A DNA stretch of 64,000 nucleotides from CAVUAT01 sp963848045 (lineage in GTDB: Bacteria > Actinomycetota > Thermoleophilia > Solirubrobacterales > 70-9), in the NCBI GenBank assembly GCA_963848045.1, contig CAWKCC010000005.1, positions 1 to 64,000 of the forward strand. Reading direction: 5' to 3'. The notes beneath the pieces are model-generated. The model did no database searches and had not been told where the DNA came from. It saw only the letters and a program-made list of their open reading frames with translations. A program made the position numbers and the translations under genes. This document shows positions 30,305 through 39,879 of the stretch, piece by piece. How positions within the stretch are numbered: position 1 is the first letter of the stretch; each line of letters begins with the position of its first letter.

Positions 30305-31446
30305 CTACGACCGAGCGCATCGAGCAGATAGGCCGGGAGGCGACCGCTGCGATCGGGAAGGCCGAGGGCACCGGGGAGCTGGAGCGGCTTCGGGTGCGAT
30401 TCCTCGGGCGCAAGGCGGAGTTGACCACCATCCTGCGCGGCATCTCCGAGCTGCCGGCCGAGGAGCGGGGGCCGGTCGGCAAATCCGGCAACGAGGTTCG
30501 CAATCAGCTCGAGGGCCTGATCGAGCGGCGGGCGAACGAGCTCGACAGGGCCGAGCTCGAGTCGAGCCTGGTCGCAGACCGTGTCGACGTGACGCTGCCG
30601 GGCGCCCCTGAGCAGCCCGCCGGCCACCTACACCTGATCACCCGTACCAGGAGGCGCGTGGAGGACATCATGGTCGGACTGGGCTACCGGATCCTCGAGG
30701 GCCCCGACGTCGAGAGCGACTACTACAACTTCACGGCCCTGAACCACCCGCCCGGCCACCCGGCGCGGATGACCCAGGACACCTTCTACGTCGCACCGGG
30801 ATCGCTGACCAAGGCGGCGCTCGAGCACGCACGCCGGGCGGCCGAGGGGGTCGCCGGCGGGCTGGAGACCCCCGACGGCGAGCTGGTCATGCTCCGCACG
30901 CACACCTCTCCGATGCAGGTGCGCGCGATGGAGGCCGAGGGCCCGCCGATCTTCATCGCGGTGCCGGGCAAGGCCTACCGGCGCGACACGATCGACGCGA
31001 CGCACCTGCCGATGTTCCATCAGATGGAGGGGCTCGCCGTGGCCGAGGACATCACCCTCGCCGACCTCCAGGGAACGCTGCGCGAGATGCTGCGCGGCCT
31101 CTTCGGCGAGGGCCGCGAGGCGCGAATGCGACCGCACTTCTTCCCGTTCACCGAGCCGAGCGTCGAGTTCGACGTCTCCTGTTTTCGCTGCGAGGCCACC
31201 GGCAAGCTCGCCGACGGCTCGCGCTGCCCGCTCTGCAAGGGCGTCGGCTGGGTCGAGGTCGGCGGCGCGGGCATGGTGGACCCAAACGTCTTCGGCTTCG
31301 TCGAGGGCATGGGCTACGACCCGGAGCGGATTCAGGGCTTCGCCTTCGGCTTCGGGATCGAGCGCATGGCGATGCTGCTGCACGGGCTTCCCGATCTGCG
31401 GCTGTTCGTCGAGAGCGACGTGCGGGTCCTGGAGCAGTTCGCATGA
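30301..31446 (+). CDS. pheS: Phenylalanyl-tRNA synthetase alpha subunit
   Basis: Class II catalytic subunit, 381 residues, working as an alpha2-beta2 tetramer with PheT. It has an N-terminal coiled coil, motif 2 (MFHQMEGLAV, RPHFFPFTEPSVEFDV) and motif 3 (GFAFGFGIERMAMLLHG). A four-cysteine insert (CFRC, then CPLC) lies in the catalytic domain; such likely metal-binding knuckles occur in some bacterial PheS. The ATG overlaps the methyltransferase stop. Confidence 0.96.
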   Translation: MTTTERIEQIGREATAAIGKAEGTGELERLRVRFLGRKAELTTILRGISELPAEERGPVGKSGNEVRNQLEGLIERRANELDRAELESSLVADRVDVTLPGAPEQPAGHLHLITRTRRRVEDIMVGLGYRILEGPDVESDYYNFTALNHPPGHPARMTQDTFYVAPGSLTKAALEHARRAAEGVAGGLETPDGELVMLRTHTSPMQVRAMEAEGPPIFIAVPGKAYRRDTIDATHLPMFHQMEGLAVAEDITLADLQGTLREMLRGLFGEGREARMRPHFFPFTEPSVEFDVSCFRCEATGKLADGSRCPLCKGVGWVEVGGAGMVDPNVFGFVEGMGYDPERIQGFAFGFGIERMAMLLHGLPDLRLFVESDVRVLEQFA

Positions 31447-31471
31447 GCGCGAAGCTCGGGAGGGCCTGCCG

Positions 31472-33967
31472 ATGAAGGTGCCGCTGAGCTGGCTGCGCGA
31501 GTACTGCGATCCCGGCTGGGAGCCTGAGCGCATCGCCGAGCGCCTGGCGATGACCGGGACCGAGGTCGAGCGCGTCGGCCACGCGGGAGCGCCCTCCGGC
31601 GAGGGCCTGGTGGTCGGCCTGGTCAAGGGCGTCGAGAAGCACCCCGACGCCGACCGGCTCAGCGTCTGCAGCGTCGAGACGGGCGACGGGGAGCGCACCA
31701 TCGTCTGCGGGGCCCCCAACGTGGCCCCTGGCCAGCTGGTCCCGGTCGCGCTGCCCGGCGCCGAGCTGCCCGGCGGGCTGAAGCTGAAGAGCACCAAGCT
31801 GAGGGGGGTCGTCTCCGACGGGATGATCCTCTCCGAGTCCGAGCTCGAGATCGGCGACGAGCACGACGGCATCGCGGTGCTCGGCGTCGATGGGACGGCT
31901 CCCGGCCTGGACCCAGGGATGCCGCTGTCCGATGTCGTTGCGGTATCGGAGCCGGTGCTGGAGCTGGAGGTGACCTCGAATCGCTCCGATTGCCAGGCCG
32001 TCTACGGCGTGGCGCGCGAACTGCACGCCGTCTCCGAGGCGCCCCTGGCCGAGCCGCCCTGGACAGAGGACGCCGAGGCGCTCGGCGAGGGCGACGTCGA
32101 TGATCTGGCCTCCGTCACAGTCGAGGCACCCGAGCTGTGCCCCCGCTTCACCGCGCGGGCCTTCACCGGCGTGAAGCTCGGCCCCTCGCCGCTGTGGCTG
32201 AAGGCGCGGCTCGCCGCCGCGGGCCAGCGGCCGATCAACAACGTAGTTGACATCACCAACTACGTGATGCTGCTGACCGGCCAGCCCCTGCATGCGTTCG
32301 ACCTCGACCAGGTGCCCGGCGGCGAGCTGATCATCCGCACGGCGCGCGAGGGGGAGCGGATGACCACCCTCGACGGGGTCGAGCGGAGCTTCGGCACCGA
32401 CGCCGTGTTGGTCTGCGACCGCGAGGAGCCCTCGGGGATCGGCGGGATCATGGGTGGCCAGCGCTCCGAGGTCTCAGAGCGGACGACCAGGGTCCTGCTC
32501 GAGGCTGCCACCTGGAACGGGCCGAACATCCTGCGCACCTCTCGCAGTCTCGGCCTGCGCTCCGAGGCCTCGGCGCGCTTCGAGAAGCAGCTGCATCCGG
32601 CCCTGACGATGCGGGCCCAGCGCATCGCCTCACGCCTCATGGTCGAGCTCTGCGGCGCCAGCCTGGTGCCGGGGACGATCGACGTCGGCGCGGGCGGTCC
32701 CGAACCGACCGTGGTGGGGCTGCGCGTCCCCAGGGTGGAGCAGTTGATCGGGCTTGCGATCGACGCCGAGACCTGCGCGGCCCGGCTGAAGCGACTCGGT
32801 TTCGGAGTGCGGGTTGCCGGGGATGAGATCAGCGCCACGGTGCCCCCGGAGCGCGCCGAGGACGTCACGCGGGAGGCCGATCTGATCGAGGAGGTCGCCC
32901 GCCTCGGCGACCTCGATACCCAGCTTCCCTCGACGCTCCCGGCGACGCCCGAGCGGGTCGGCCGCCTCAGCCGCGAGCAGAGGTTGCGCCGGCGCGCCGA
33001 GGACGCGATGCAGGGGCTCGGCGCCGACGAGATCATCGGCTGGAGCCTGGGCGATCCCGAGTCGGCGGACCGGCTGCTGCTGCCGCAGGGCGACCGTCGC
33101 CGCGAGCTGGTGGTGCTCTCCAACCCGCTCTCCGGAGAGCTGTCGGCGCTGCGTCCCATGTTGCTGGGAAGCCTGCTCGAGGCGGCCCGCCTCAACCTCT
33201 CGCGGGGGGCGGCGCGCGTCTCGCTGTTCGAGTCGGGCCACGTCTACCTGCGCCAGGGAACGCCGGGGGAGCTCGGCGAGGAGCTTGCGGGGGTCTTCCC
33301 GGGCGACCATCCGGCGCCTCTCTCCGAGCCGCACCGGATCGGCCACCTCGCCGCGGGTGAGCCGGCGGCGAGCTGGCGCGGCGAGGCCCGGGCCCCCGAC
33401 CTCTTCACGGCCAAGGCGACGCTGGAATCGCTCTGCGCGCAACTCGGCGTGGAGGCGACGCTGGAGCCGGCGGAGGAGCCCTTCCTTCACCCAGGGCGCT
33501 CGGCGCGGGTGCTCGTCTCGCCGCGCGCCGGGGGCGCGCCGCCCCTCGTCGCGGGCTGGATCGGCGAGCTGCATCCGGTGGTCGCGCGAGCCTGGGACCT
33601 CGAGGGCGGCGCCTGCTTCGAGATCGACCTCGCGCCCCTGATCGCGGTCTCGGATTGGGGCGAGGAGCGCTACGAGGACGTCACCACCTTCCCCGCACTC
33701 AACCAGGACATCGCCGTGGTCGTCCCCGAAGACATTCCCGCGAACCGCGTGCGTGAGGCGGTTCTGGAGGGCGGCGGTGAGCTGCTGCGCACGGCCGAGG
33801 TCTTCGACCTCTACCGTGGCGAGCAGCTCGGCGAGGGCCAGAAGAGCCTCGCGCTGCACCTCTCGTTCCAGGCGCCCGACCGAACACTCACCGAGGAGGA
33901 GGTCGGGGCGCTGCGCGAGCGGGTGGTCGAGGCGCTCGCCGCGATCGAGGGGTCGCTTCGTGAGTAG
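31472..33967 (+). CDS. pheT: Phenylalanyl-tRNA synthetase beta subunit
   Basis: An 831-residue beta subunit with editing and tRNA-binding functions. The order is the start MKVPLSWLREYCD, an EMAP/OB tRNA-binding domain (about 45-150, KHPDADRLSVCSV), B3/B4 editing domain (INNVVDITNYVMLLTGQP), B5 (GLAIDAETCAARLKRLGFGV), the catalytic-like domain and the FDX-ACB anticodon-binding domain at the end (FPALNQDIAVVV). GGGAGGG lies 8 nt before the ATG. The stop overlaps the argC GTG by 8 nt. Confidence 0.97.
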   Translation: MKVPLSWLREYCDPGWEPERIAERLAMTGTEVERVGHAGAPSGEGLVVGLVKGVEKHPDADRLSVCSVETGDGERTIVCGAPNVAPGQLVPVALPGAELPGGLKLKSTKLRGVVSDGMILSESELEIGDEHDGIAVLGVDGTAPGLDPGMPLSDVVAVSEPVLELEVTSNRSDCQAVYGVARELHAVSEAPLAEPPWTEDAEALGEGDVDDLASVTVEAPELCPRFTARAFTGVKLGPSPLWLKARLAAAGQRPINNVVDITNYVMLLTGQPLHAFDLDQVPGGELIIRTAREGERMTTLDGVERSFGTDAVLVCDREEPSGIGGIMGGQRSEVSERTTRVLLEAATWNGPNILRTSRSLGLRSEASARFEKQLHPALTMRAQRIASRLMVELCGASLVPGTIDVGAGGPEPTVVGLRVPRVEQLIGLAIDAETCAARLKRLGFGVRVAGDEISATVPPERAEDVTREADLIEEVARLGDLDTQLPSTLPATPERVGRLSREQRLRRRAEDAMQGLGADEIIGWSLGDPESADRLLLPQGDRRRELVVLSNPLSGELSALRPMLLGSLLEAARLNLSRGAARVSLFESGHVYLRQGTPGELGEELAGVFPGDHPAPLSEPHRIGHLAAGEPAASWRGEARAPDLFTAKATLESLCAQLGVEATLEPAEEPFLHPGRSARVLVSPRAGGAPPLVAGWIGELHPVVARAWDLEGGACFEIDLAPLIAVSDWGEERYEDVTTFPALNQDIAVVVPEDIPANRVREAVLEGGGELLRTAEVFDLYRGEQLGEGQKSLALHLSFQAPDRTLTEEEVGALRERVVEALAAIEGSLRE

Positions 33968-35057
33968 CGCGCGGGCTGGAACCGACCCGAAGGCCCAGCC
34001 GCTCTCGGGGGAACCCGCTGCCCGGGTGCTGGTGGCGGGCGCGTCGGGCTATGCCGGCGCCCTGGCGGCCGAGCTGGTCTGGGGCCATCCGTCGCTGCAG
34101 CTGGTGCGGGTGACCGCGCGCGCCGAGGCCGGCAGCCGACTCGACCAGCTCTACCCCGGCAGCCCCGTGCCGCTGGTCCTCGAGCAGCTCGACCTGGCGG
34201 GGGCCGAGGAGGTCGAGGCCGCGATCGTCGGCTACCCGCACGGGGCCGCGGCACCCGTGGTGGCCGAGCTGCGCGGGCTGGGCGCCAGCGTGATCGACCT
34301 CTCGGCGGACTTCCGCTTCGGCGACCTGCCCACCTACGAGCTCTGGTACGGCGAGCACGGGGCTCCCGAGTTGCTCGAGGGCGCCGTATACGGCCTCACC
34401 GAGCTCAACCGCGAGCGGGTCGCCGAGGCCGAGCTGGTCGCAAACCCCGGCTGTTACCCGACCGCGACGGTGCTGGCGCTCGCACCGCTCGCCGAGGCGG
34501 GGCTGATCGCCGATGTCGTGGTGGACGCCAAGTCAGGGGTCTCGGGCGCCGGCCGCGGCGCCGCCGAGGAGATGGCCGCCTTGAAGGAATCCGACGACAC
34601 GCGGCCCTACAAGGTCGCCGGCCACCGCCATGCGCCCGAGATCGCCCAGGAGCTCTCCGCGCTGGCCGCGCGGGCCGGGGGCCCGGCGACCGAGGCCGCC
34701 TCCGGCGAGTCCGTGGTGCCGGTCACATTCGTCCCGCACCTGCTCCCCTTCGATCAGGGCGAGCTGGTCAGCTGCTACGTGCGCACGACGCGCCCGCTCG
34801 CCGCCGAGGAGCTCTCGGAGCTCTATGCCGCCCGCTACGCCGGCGAGCGCTTCGTCGAGGTCGTCTCCGATCCGCCCGGCGTCGCCGATGTCCGCGGCAC
34901 CAATCACTGCCGCGTTCACGCCGTGGCCCCTGATCCCGGCGGGGGCCGAGTGCTGGCCTTCGCCGCGATCGACAATCTCTGGAAGGGAGCGGCGTCCCAG
35001 GCGGTCCAGAACCTCAACCTGATGCTCGGCCTGCCCGAGGGCGAGGGGATCTCGTGA
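33960..35057 (+). CDS. argC: N-acetyl-gamma-glutamyl-phosphate reductase
   Basis: Third enzyme of arginine synthesis, reducing N-acetylglutamyl phosphate with NADPH. The product has 365 residues; the NADP motif is GASGYAGALAAEL and the catalytic Cys is in ANPGCYPTA. GHRHAPEI and GTNHCRVHA are family motifs. The start is GTG 33960, with a GAGGGG 7 nt upstream and 8 nt of overlap with pheT, so argC is coupled to the synthetase operon. It begins argCJBD, each gene overlapping or close to the next. Confidence 0.94.
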   Translation: MSSARAGTDPKAQPLSGEPAARVLVAGASGYAGALAAELVWGHPSLQLVRVTARAEAGSRLDQLYPGSPVPLVLEQLDLAGAEEVEAAIVGYPHGAAAPVVAELRGLGASVIDLSADFRFGDLPTYELWYGEHGAPELLEGAVYGLTELNRERVAEAELVANPGCYPTATVLALAPLAEAGLIADVVVDAKSGVSGAGRGAAEEMAALKESDDTRPYKVAGHRHAPEIAQELSALAARAGGPATEAASGESVVPVTFVPHLLPFDQGELVSCYVRTTRPLAAEELSELYAARYAGERFVEVVSDPPGVADVRGTNHCRVHAVAPDPGGGRVLAFAAIDNLWKGAASQAVQNLNLMLGLPEGEGIS

Positions 35058-36214
35058 GCACCCGGACGGGCTTTCTGCGCTCGCGCTGGGTGCAGGCGCC
35101 TCGCGGCGTCGAGGAGCTCGACCCCGCGCAGCTCGCGCCCGGCTTTCGCGCGGCCGGGGTGGCCTGCGGCCTGAAGCCGGATGGTGGAACCGACGTCGGC
35201 CTGCTCGTCTGTGACGCCGAGCGGGTCGCCTCGGCGATCGCGCTGACAGCCAACGCCGCCGCCGCGGCGCCGGTGCGGGTCTGCCGCGAGCAGGTCGATG
35301 GCTCGGCGATCCGCGCGGTGGCCGTCAACTCCGGCAACGCCAACGCGGCGACGGGGGAGCAGGGTTACCGCGATGCGCTGGCGATGCGCGATACGGGGGC
35401 CGAGGCCCTCGGGGTCGAGCCCGCGGCGGTGGCGGTGGGCGAGACCGGGGTGATCGGCGTCCCGCTCGACGTCGCCTCGGTGCTGGACGGCATCCGCGCC
35501 GCGGCGGCCGAGCTGAGCGAGACCGGGGGCGCCGCGTTCGCCGACGCGATCATGACCACCGATCGCGGCCCCAAGCAGTGCGCGCTGCGGGCGGGCCGGG
35601 TCAGCGTCTCGGCCCAGGCAAAGGGCGCGGGGATGATCGAGCCGGGCTTCGCGACGATGCTCTGCTTCGTCCAAACCGACGCGGAGGTCAGTGACCCCGA
35701 TCAGACGCTGCGGGCGGCCCTGGCCACCTCGATGGAGCGGATCACCGTCGACGGCCAGCTGAGCACCAACGACATGGTGGTGCTGCAGTCCACCGGCACA
35801 TCAGGGGAGCCGCTGCCCGAGGGGCTGCTGGAGGCGGTGCTGCTGCAGCTGGCGCTGGAGATCGTCGCTGATGGCGAGGGCGCAACCCGGGTCGGGCGCG
35901 CCGAGGCCCTCGAGGCGCGAGACCCCGAGGAGGCCGAGCGCGTCGCGCGCGCGATCGCCAACTCGCCGCTCGTGAAGACGGCGCTGTTCGGCCATGACCC
36001 CAACTGGGGGCGGATCGCGCAGGCGGCCGGCATGGCGCTCGCCGGCGAGGAGATCGAGGAGCTGGGGCCCGAGCGGATCCACACCGAGCTGGGCGATGAG
36101 CTGCCCGAGGCCGAGGTCTCGGTGCGGCTGGGACGCGGAGAGGACCGCGCCCACGTCTACTTCAGCGACCTCACATACGACTACGTGCGGATCAACGCGG
36201 AGTACACGACATGA
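35054..36214 (+). CDS. argJ: Bifunctional ornithine acetyltransferase/N-acetylglutamate synthase
   Basis: Transfers the acetyl group from N-acetylornithine to glutamate, recycling it; many also use acetyl-CoA. The 386-residue precursor has MTTDRGPK and the autocleavage/nucleophile Thr in EPGFATMLCF. After self-processing it gives alpha and beta chains. The GTG overlaps the argC stop (GTGA). The presence of argJ means that no argE is needed. Confidence 0.95.
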   Translation: MSTRTGFLRSRWVQAPRGVEELDPAQLAPGFRAAGVACGLKPDGGTDVGLLVCDAERVASAIALTANAAAAAPVRVCREQVDGSAIRAVAVNSGNANAATGEQGYRDALAMRDTGAEALGVEPAAVAVGETGVIGVPLDVASVLDGIRAAAAELSETGGAAFADAIMTTDRGPKQCALRAGRVSVSAQAKGAGMIEPGFATMLCFVQTDAEVSDPDQTLRAALATSMERITVDGQLSTNDMVVLQSTGTSGEPLPEGLLEAVLLQLALEIVADGEGATRVGRAEALEARDPEEAERVARAIANSPLVKTALFGHDPNWGRIAQAAGMALAGEEIEELGPERIHTELGDELPEAEVSVRLGRGEDRAHVYFSDLTYDYVRINAEYTT

Positions 36215-37083
36215 GCGAGGCACGAAAGCCGGCCCGGGCCGCCGAGGGCGAAGTCGCGACGCTGCTCGAGGCGCTGCCCTACATCCGGCAGTTCCACGGG
36301 CGGACGATCGTGATCAAGTACGGCGGCGCCGCGATGCGCGACGAGCGACTGCGCGAGGACTTCGCCACCGACGTCGTGCTGCTCAAGTACGTCGGCATGA
36401 ACCCGATCATCGTCCACGGTGGCGGCCCCGAGATCTCCTATTACATGGGGAAGATGGGGATGGAGGTCAAGTTCGTCGAGGGCCTGCGGGTCTCGGACGA
36501 GCAGACCGTCGAGGTCGCGAAGATGGTGCTGCTCGGCAAGATCAACTCCGACATCCTCGGCCGGCTCAACCGCCACGGCCAGGCGGCGGTGGGGCTGGGC
36601 GGCGAGGACGGTCGGCTGTTCGAGGTCTCCCCGTCGCCGGAGTCGGACAAGGTGGGCCTGGTCGGCAAGATTGACCGGGTCAACGTCGACGTGATCGAGC
36701 ACATCGCCGAGGACTACGTTCCGGTGATCTCCTCGGTGGGCACCGACGCCGAGGGCCGCTCGTACAACATCAACGCCGACGCGGCGGCCGCCCAGGTCGC
36801 CGCCGCGATGCGCGCCCACAAGGCGATCTTCATGACCGACGTCGACGGCTGGCTGCGCGACCCCGACGACCCCGGCTCGCGGATCTCGCAGGCGAGCGTG
36901 ATCGAGGTCGAGCGGGCCCTGCCCGAGGTCGGCGGCGGCATGCGACCCAAGCTCGCCGCCTGCGCGGAGGCGGTGGGCCGTGGAGTGCTGGCCGCTCACA
37001 TCATCGACGGCCGCCGGCCCCACAGCCTGCTGTTGGAGCTGTTCACCGACGCGGGCATCGGCACGAAGATCTCGTCGCGCTGA
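36211..37083 (+). CDS. argB: N-acetylglutamate kinase
   Basis: A 290-residue amino acid kinase that phosphorylates N-acetylglutamate. Motifs are IVIKYGGAAM (phosphate binding), VHGGGPEIS, GLGGEDG and the late loop VDGWLRDPDDPGS. It has the N-terminal helix that, in relatives, allows hexamer formation and arginine feedback. The ATG overlaps the argJ stop (ATGA). Confidence 0.96.
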   Translation: MSEARKPARAAEGEVATLLEALPYIRQFHGRTIVIKYGGAAMRDERLREDFATDVVLLKYVGMNPIIVHGGGPEISYYMGKMGMEVKFVEGLRVSDEQTVEVAKMVLLGKINSDILGRLNRHGQAAVGLGGEDGRLFEVSPSPESDKVGLVGKIDRVNVDVIEHIAEDYVPVISSVGTDAEGRSYNINADAAAAQVAAAMRAHKAIFMTDVDGWLRDPDDPGSRISQASVIEVERALPEVGGGMRPKLAACAEAVGRGVLAAHIIDGRRPHSLLLELFTDAGIGTKISSR

Positions 37084-37105
37084 TGCCGTTTCCGGAAGCG
37101 GGGCG

Positions 37106-38284
37106 ATGATGAACCTGGCCGAGCTCGAGGCGCTCGACGCGCGCTGGGTGATGCCCACCTACAGGCGCGCATCGGTGCAGTTCGTGCGAGGGGAGGGCGC
37201 CCGGCTGTGGGACTCCGAGGGCCGCGAGTACCTCGACTTCCTCGCCGGGATCTCGGTCTGCTCGGTAGGCCACTGCCACCCGGGCGTGATCGAGGCCGTG
37301 CGCGAGCAGGCGGGCACCCTCACGCACGTCTCCAACCTCTACCTGACGGAGGGCGGCGTGCGGTTGGCGCAGCGCCTCTGCGAATCGAGCCTGGGAGGCC
37401 GCGCCTTCCTGTGCAACTCCGGCGCCGAGGCCAACGAGTGCGCGATCAAGCTGGTGCGAAAGCACGCGCACGCGCGCGGCGTCGAAGCGCCGGAGATCGT
37501 GGTGCTGGAGGGCGCCTTTCACGGGCGCACGATGGGCGCCGTCTCGGCGACGCCGGGCATGGCCGCCGACGAGAGCTTCGCTCCCTACCTGCCGGGATTC
37601 GTGACGGTTCCACGCGACGACCCCGCGGCGCTTCGCGACGCGGTCGGCGAGCGCACCGCGGGCGTGTTCATCGAGCCGATCCAGGGCGAGGCGGGCGTGC
37701 ACGTGATCGGCGGCGAGATGATCGCCGCGGCCAGGGCGGCCTGCGACGAGGCCGGGGCGCTGCTGGTCTTCGACGAGATACAGGCGGGGATGGGCCGCAC
37801 CGGGTCGCTCTGGGCCTATGAGCAGCTGCCCGCTCGGCCCGACCTGATCACGACGGCGAAGGCCCTGGGCGGCGGCCTGCCCGCCGGCGCCTGCGTGGCC
37901 ACTCCCGAGCAGGGCGAGGTGCTTCAGCCCGGCGACCACGGCTCGACCTTCGCCGGTGGTCCGCTTGTGGCCGCCGCCGCCCTGGCGAGCTTCGACGTGG
38001 TCGACGATCCCGCTCTGCTTCGTCGGGTGCGCGAGCTCGGCGGCGAGATGCGGGCCGGGCTGGAGGCGCTGGACGCGGTGACGGAGGTTCGCGGCCGGGG
38101 CCTGATGATCGGGGCCCGCCTCGCCGCCGGCATCGACGCCGCCGAGGTGGGCTCCCGGCTCCTGGAGCAGGGGCTGATCGTCAACGTGCCCGCCCCCGAC
38201 ACGCTGCGAATGCTGCCACCGCTGGTGATCGGCGATCCCGAGCTCGACGAGGCGCTCGAGAAGCTGCGCAGCGTGCTCGGCTAG
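37106..38284 (+). CDS. argD: Acetylornithine aminotransferase
   Basis: PLP enzyme, 392 residues. It has substrate and cofactor motifs NSGAEANECAIKLVRK, GAFHGRTMGAV, VFDEIQAGMGRTG and the PLP lysine in TTAKALGGGLPAG. It makes N-acetylornithine from the semialdehyde. ATG 37106 or 37109 are equal candidates. The cluster ends here; argF, argR, argG and argH are absent from the window. Confidence 0.95.
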   Translation: MMNLAELEALDARWVMPTYRRASVQFVRGEGARLWDSEGREYLDFLAGISVCSVGHCHPGVIEAVREQAGTLTHVSNLYLTEGGVRLAQRLCESSLGGRAFLCNSGAEANECAIKLVRKHAHARGVEAPEIVVLEGAFHGRTMGAVSATPGMAADESFAPYLPGFVTVPRDDPAALRDAVGERTAGVFIEPIQGEAGVHVIGGEMIAAARAACDEAGALLVFDEIQAGMGRTGSLWAYEQLPARPDLITTAKALGGGLPAGACVATPEQGEVLQPGDHGSTFAGGPLVAAAALASFDVVDDPALLRRVRELGGEMRAGLEALDAVTEVRGRGLMIGARLAAGIDAAEVGSRLLEQGLIVNVPAPDTLRMLPPLVIGDPELDEALEKLRSVLG

Positions 38285-38385
38285 TCGGCTGGCCGCTGCG
38301 GGGGGCGGTGGACGCTCGCCGAGCGCGCCTCGCCTCGAGGAGCCCGTGGGAGGCCCGGGCCGGCGGATCCGGCGGGGGGCTTGGG

Positions 38386-38391
38386 TAGAGT
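38386..38391 (+). promoter_or_regulatory. -10 element (TAGAGT) of the small membrane protein gene
   Basis: TAGAGT ends exactly 6 nt before ATG 38398; it may also drive the first glycosyltransferase gene. Confidence 0.45.
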
Positions 38392-38397
38392 CGGCGC

Positions 38398-38640
38398 ATG
38401 AGCACGAATGCCAAGTGGATCATCGGGCTGCTGCTGGCGCTCGTGATCGGGCTGGGGGTCGGGCTGGCGATCGTCGCCGGCGACGACAGCGGCGACGGCA
38501 ACACGACCAGGTCGTTGCCGACGGCGACCGAGCCCACCTCGCCGCAGACCCAGACCACCGAGACCGAGGTCACGACGACCACGGTTCCCGACAGCGGGGG
38601 AGTGGCGCCGCCCGACGGCAGCGGTGGCCTCGGCGAGTAG
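38398..38640 (+). CDS. Small membrane-anchored protein with Thr/Pro-rich tail
   Basis: An 80-residue protein: short N-terminus, one transmembrane helix (about 7-28, WIIGLLLALVIGLGVGLAIV) and a Thr/Ser/Pro/Gly-rich tail with an N-out or C-out topology that puts the tail outside the cell if the helix acts as a signal anchor. Many Thr residues suggest a disordered or glycosylated stalk. No family is recognised. It overlaps the next glycosyltransferase by 17 nt, at the edge of the polysaccharide locus. Confidence 0.65.
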   Translation: MSTNAKWIIGLLLALVIGLGVGLAIVAGDDSGDGNTTRSLPTATEPTSPQTQTTETEVTTTTVPDSGGVAPPDGSGGLGE

Positions 38641-39868
38641 CCGGCCGCCGGTCGCCGCTGACAGCGAGCGCCCGCCCGGGCCCGCTGCCGCTGGCCGGCT
38701 GGGACTCTTCGTCGACGCCGCCTTTCGCCGCGAGGCGGACCGGGTGTTCTGCGGGGAGGAGCTCTACGGCTTCATGCGCTTCGGCTGCGCCGTCGGCGAG
38801 CGCTTCGAACGCTTCGCCCTGATCGCCCGCGGGACCGACGATGCGGTCAGGGTCGTGCACCAGCTGCCCGTCGGCGTCGAGCTGATCGCGCTGCCTCACT
38901 ACAGCAGCCTCCGTCACCTGGGCGGCGTGCTGCGGGCGCTGCCCGCGACCGTAAGGGAGATGTGGCGGGCGCTCGACGGCCTCGACGCCGTCTGGGTCTC
39001 CGGGGTGAACCCGCTGGGCCTGGTTCTCGTGTTCCTGGCCGGGATGCGCCGGCGCAGGGTGGTGTTGTTGATCCGCCAGGACTCACCGCGCTATTTCCGC
39101 AGCAGGCTGCCGAGCCGGCTCTGGGCGCCACTGCTCGCGCCGCTGCGGCTGCTGGACCTCTGCTTCCGCGAGATCGGGCGGCGGGCCCGGACCACCGTGG
39201 TCGGCTCGGAGATGGCTCAGCGCTACCGGGCTCCGCGGCCGAACGTGCTCGAGATGCGGGTGACCCTGCTGGAGCGCGGGCAGCTCGCGACCAAGCCCGA
39301 CGACTCCGCCTGGGAGGGGACCGTGAGGCTGCTGACCGTCGGGCGCATCGAGCCGGAGAAGAACCCGTTGGTCGTGATCGAGGCCCTCGCACGGTTGCAG
39401 CAAGAGGGTGGGCGCAGCTACGAGTGGACCTGGGCGGGGGAGGGGCGGCAGGCGGCTCCGATGCGCGAGGCGGCCGACGCGGCGGGAGTCGGCAGCCGAC
39501 TGGCGCTGCCCGGTTTCGTGCCGTTCGGGCCGGAGCTGCTGGAGCTCTACCGCGGCGCCGACGCATTCGTGCACGTCTCGCTGACCGAGGGGGTGCCCGG
39601 GGTGATCTACGAAGCCATGGGCTCGGGGCTGCCGATCGTCGCCACCGATGTCGGCGGGATCCGGGCGGCGCTCGACGACGGCGCCGCCGGCCTGCTGGTG
39701 CCGCCCGCCGACGCCTCCGCGCTGGTCGCCGCGATCCGGCGGCTCGCCGCTGATCCCGCGCTGCGACGTGAGCTGGCGGCGGGCGCCCTGCGGCTGGCGG
39801 GCGCCGTGACCATCGAGTCCGAGAGCGAGCGGGTGGCCTCGTTCATCTCCGCTCCCGACGCGGCCTAG
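38624..39868 (+). CDS. Glycosyltransferase family 4 protein
   Basis: A 414-residue GT-B retaining glycosyltransferase. The C-terminal donor domain shows VGRIEPEKNPLVVIEAL, then the E-x7-E signature in LTEGVPGVIYEAMGSGLPIV and TDVGGI. It has a Pro/Ala-rich first 25 residues. The GTG start overlaps the small membrane gene. As first glycosyltransferase of the locus it adds a sugar, not identifiable, to a lipid-linked repeat. Confidence 0.88.
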   Translation: MASASSRPPVAADSERPPGPAAAGRLGLFVDAAFRREADRVFCGEELYGFMRFGCAVGERFERFALIARGTDDAVRVVHQLPVGVELIALPHYSSLRHLGGVLRALPATVREMWRALDGLDAVWVSGVNPLGLVLVFLAGMRRRRVVLLIRQDSPRYFRSRLPSRLWAPLLAPLRLLDLCFREIGRRARTTVVGSEMAQRYRAPRPNVLEMRVTLLERGQLATKPDDSAWEGTVRLLTVGRIEPEKNPLVVIEALARLQQEGGRSYEWTWAGEGRQAAPMREAADAAGVGSRLALPGFVPFGPELLELYRGADAFVHVSLTEGVPGVIYEAMGSGLPIVATDVGGIRAALDDGAAGLLVPPADASALVAAIRRLAADPALRRELAAGALRLAGAVTIESESERVASFISAPDAA

Positions 39869-39879
39869 GGTCCACGGCG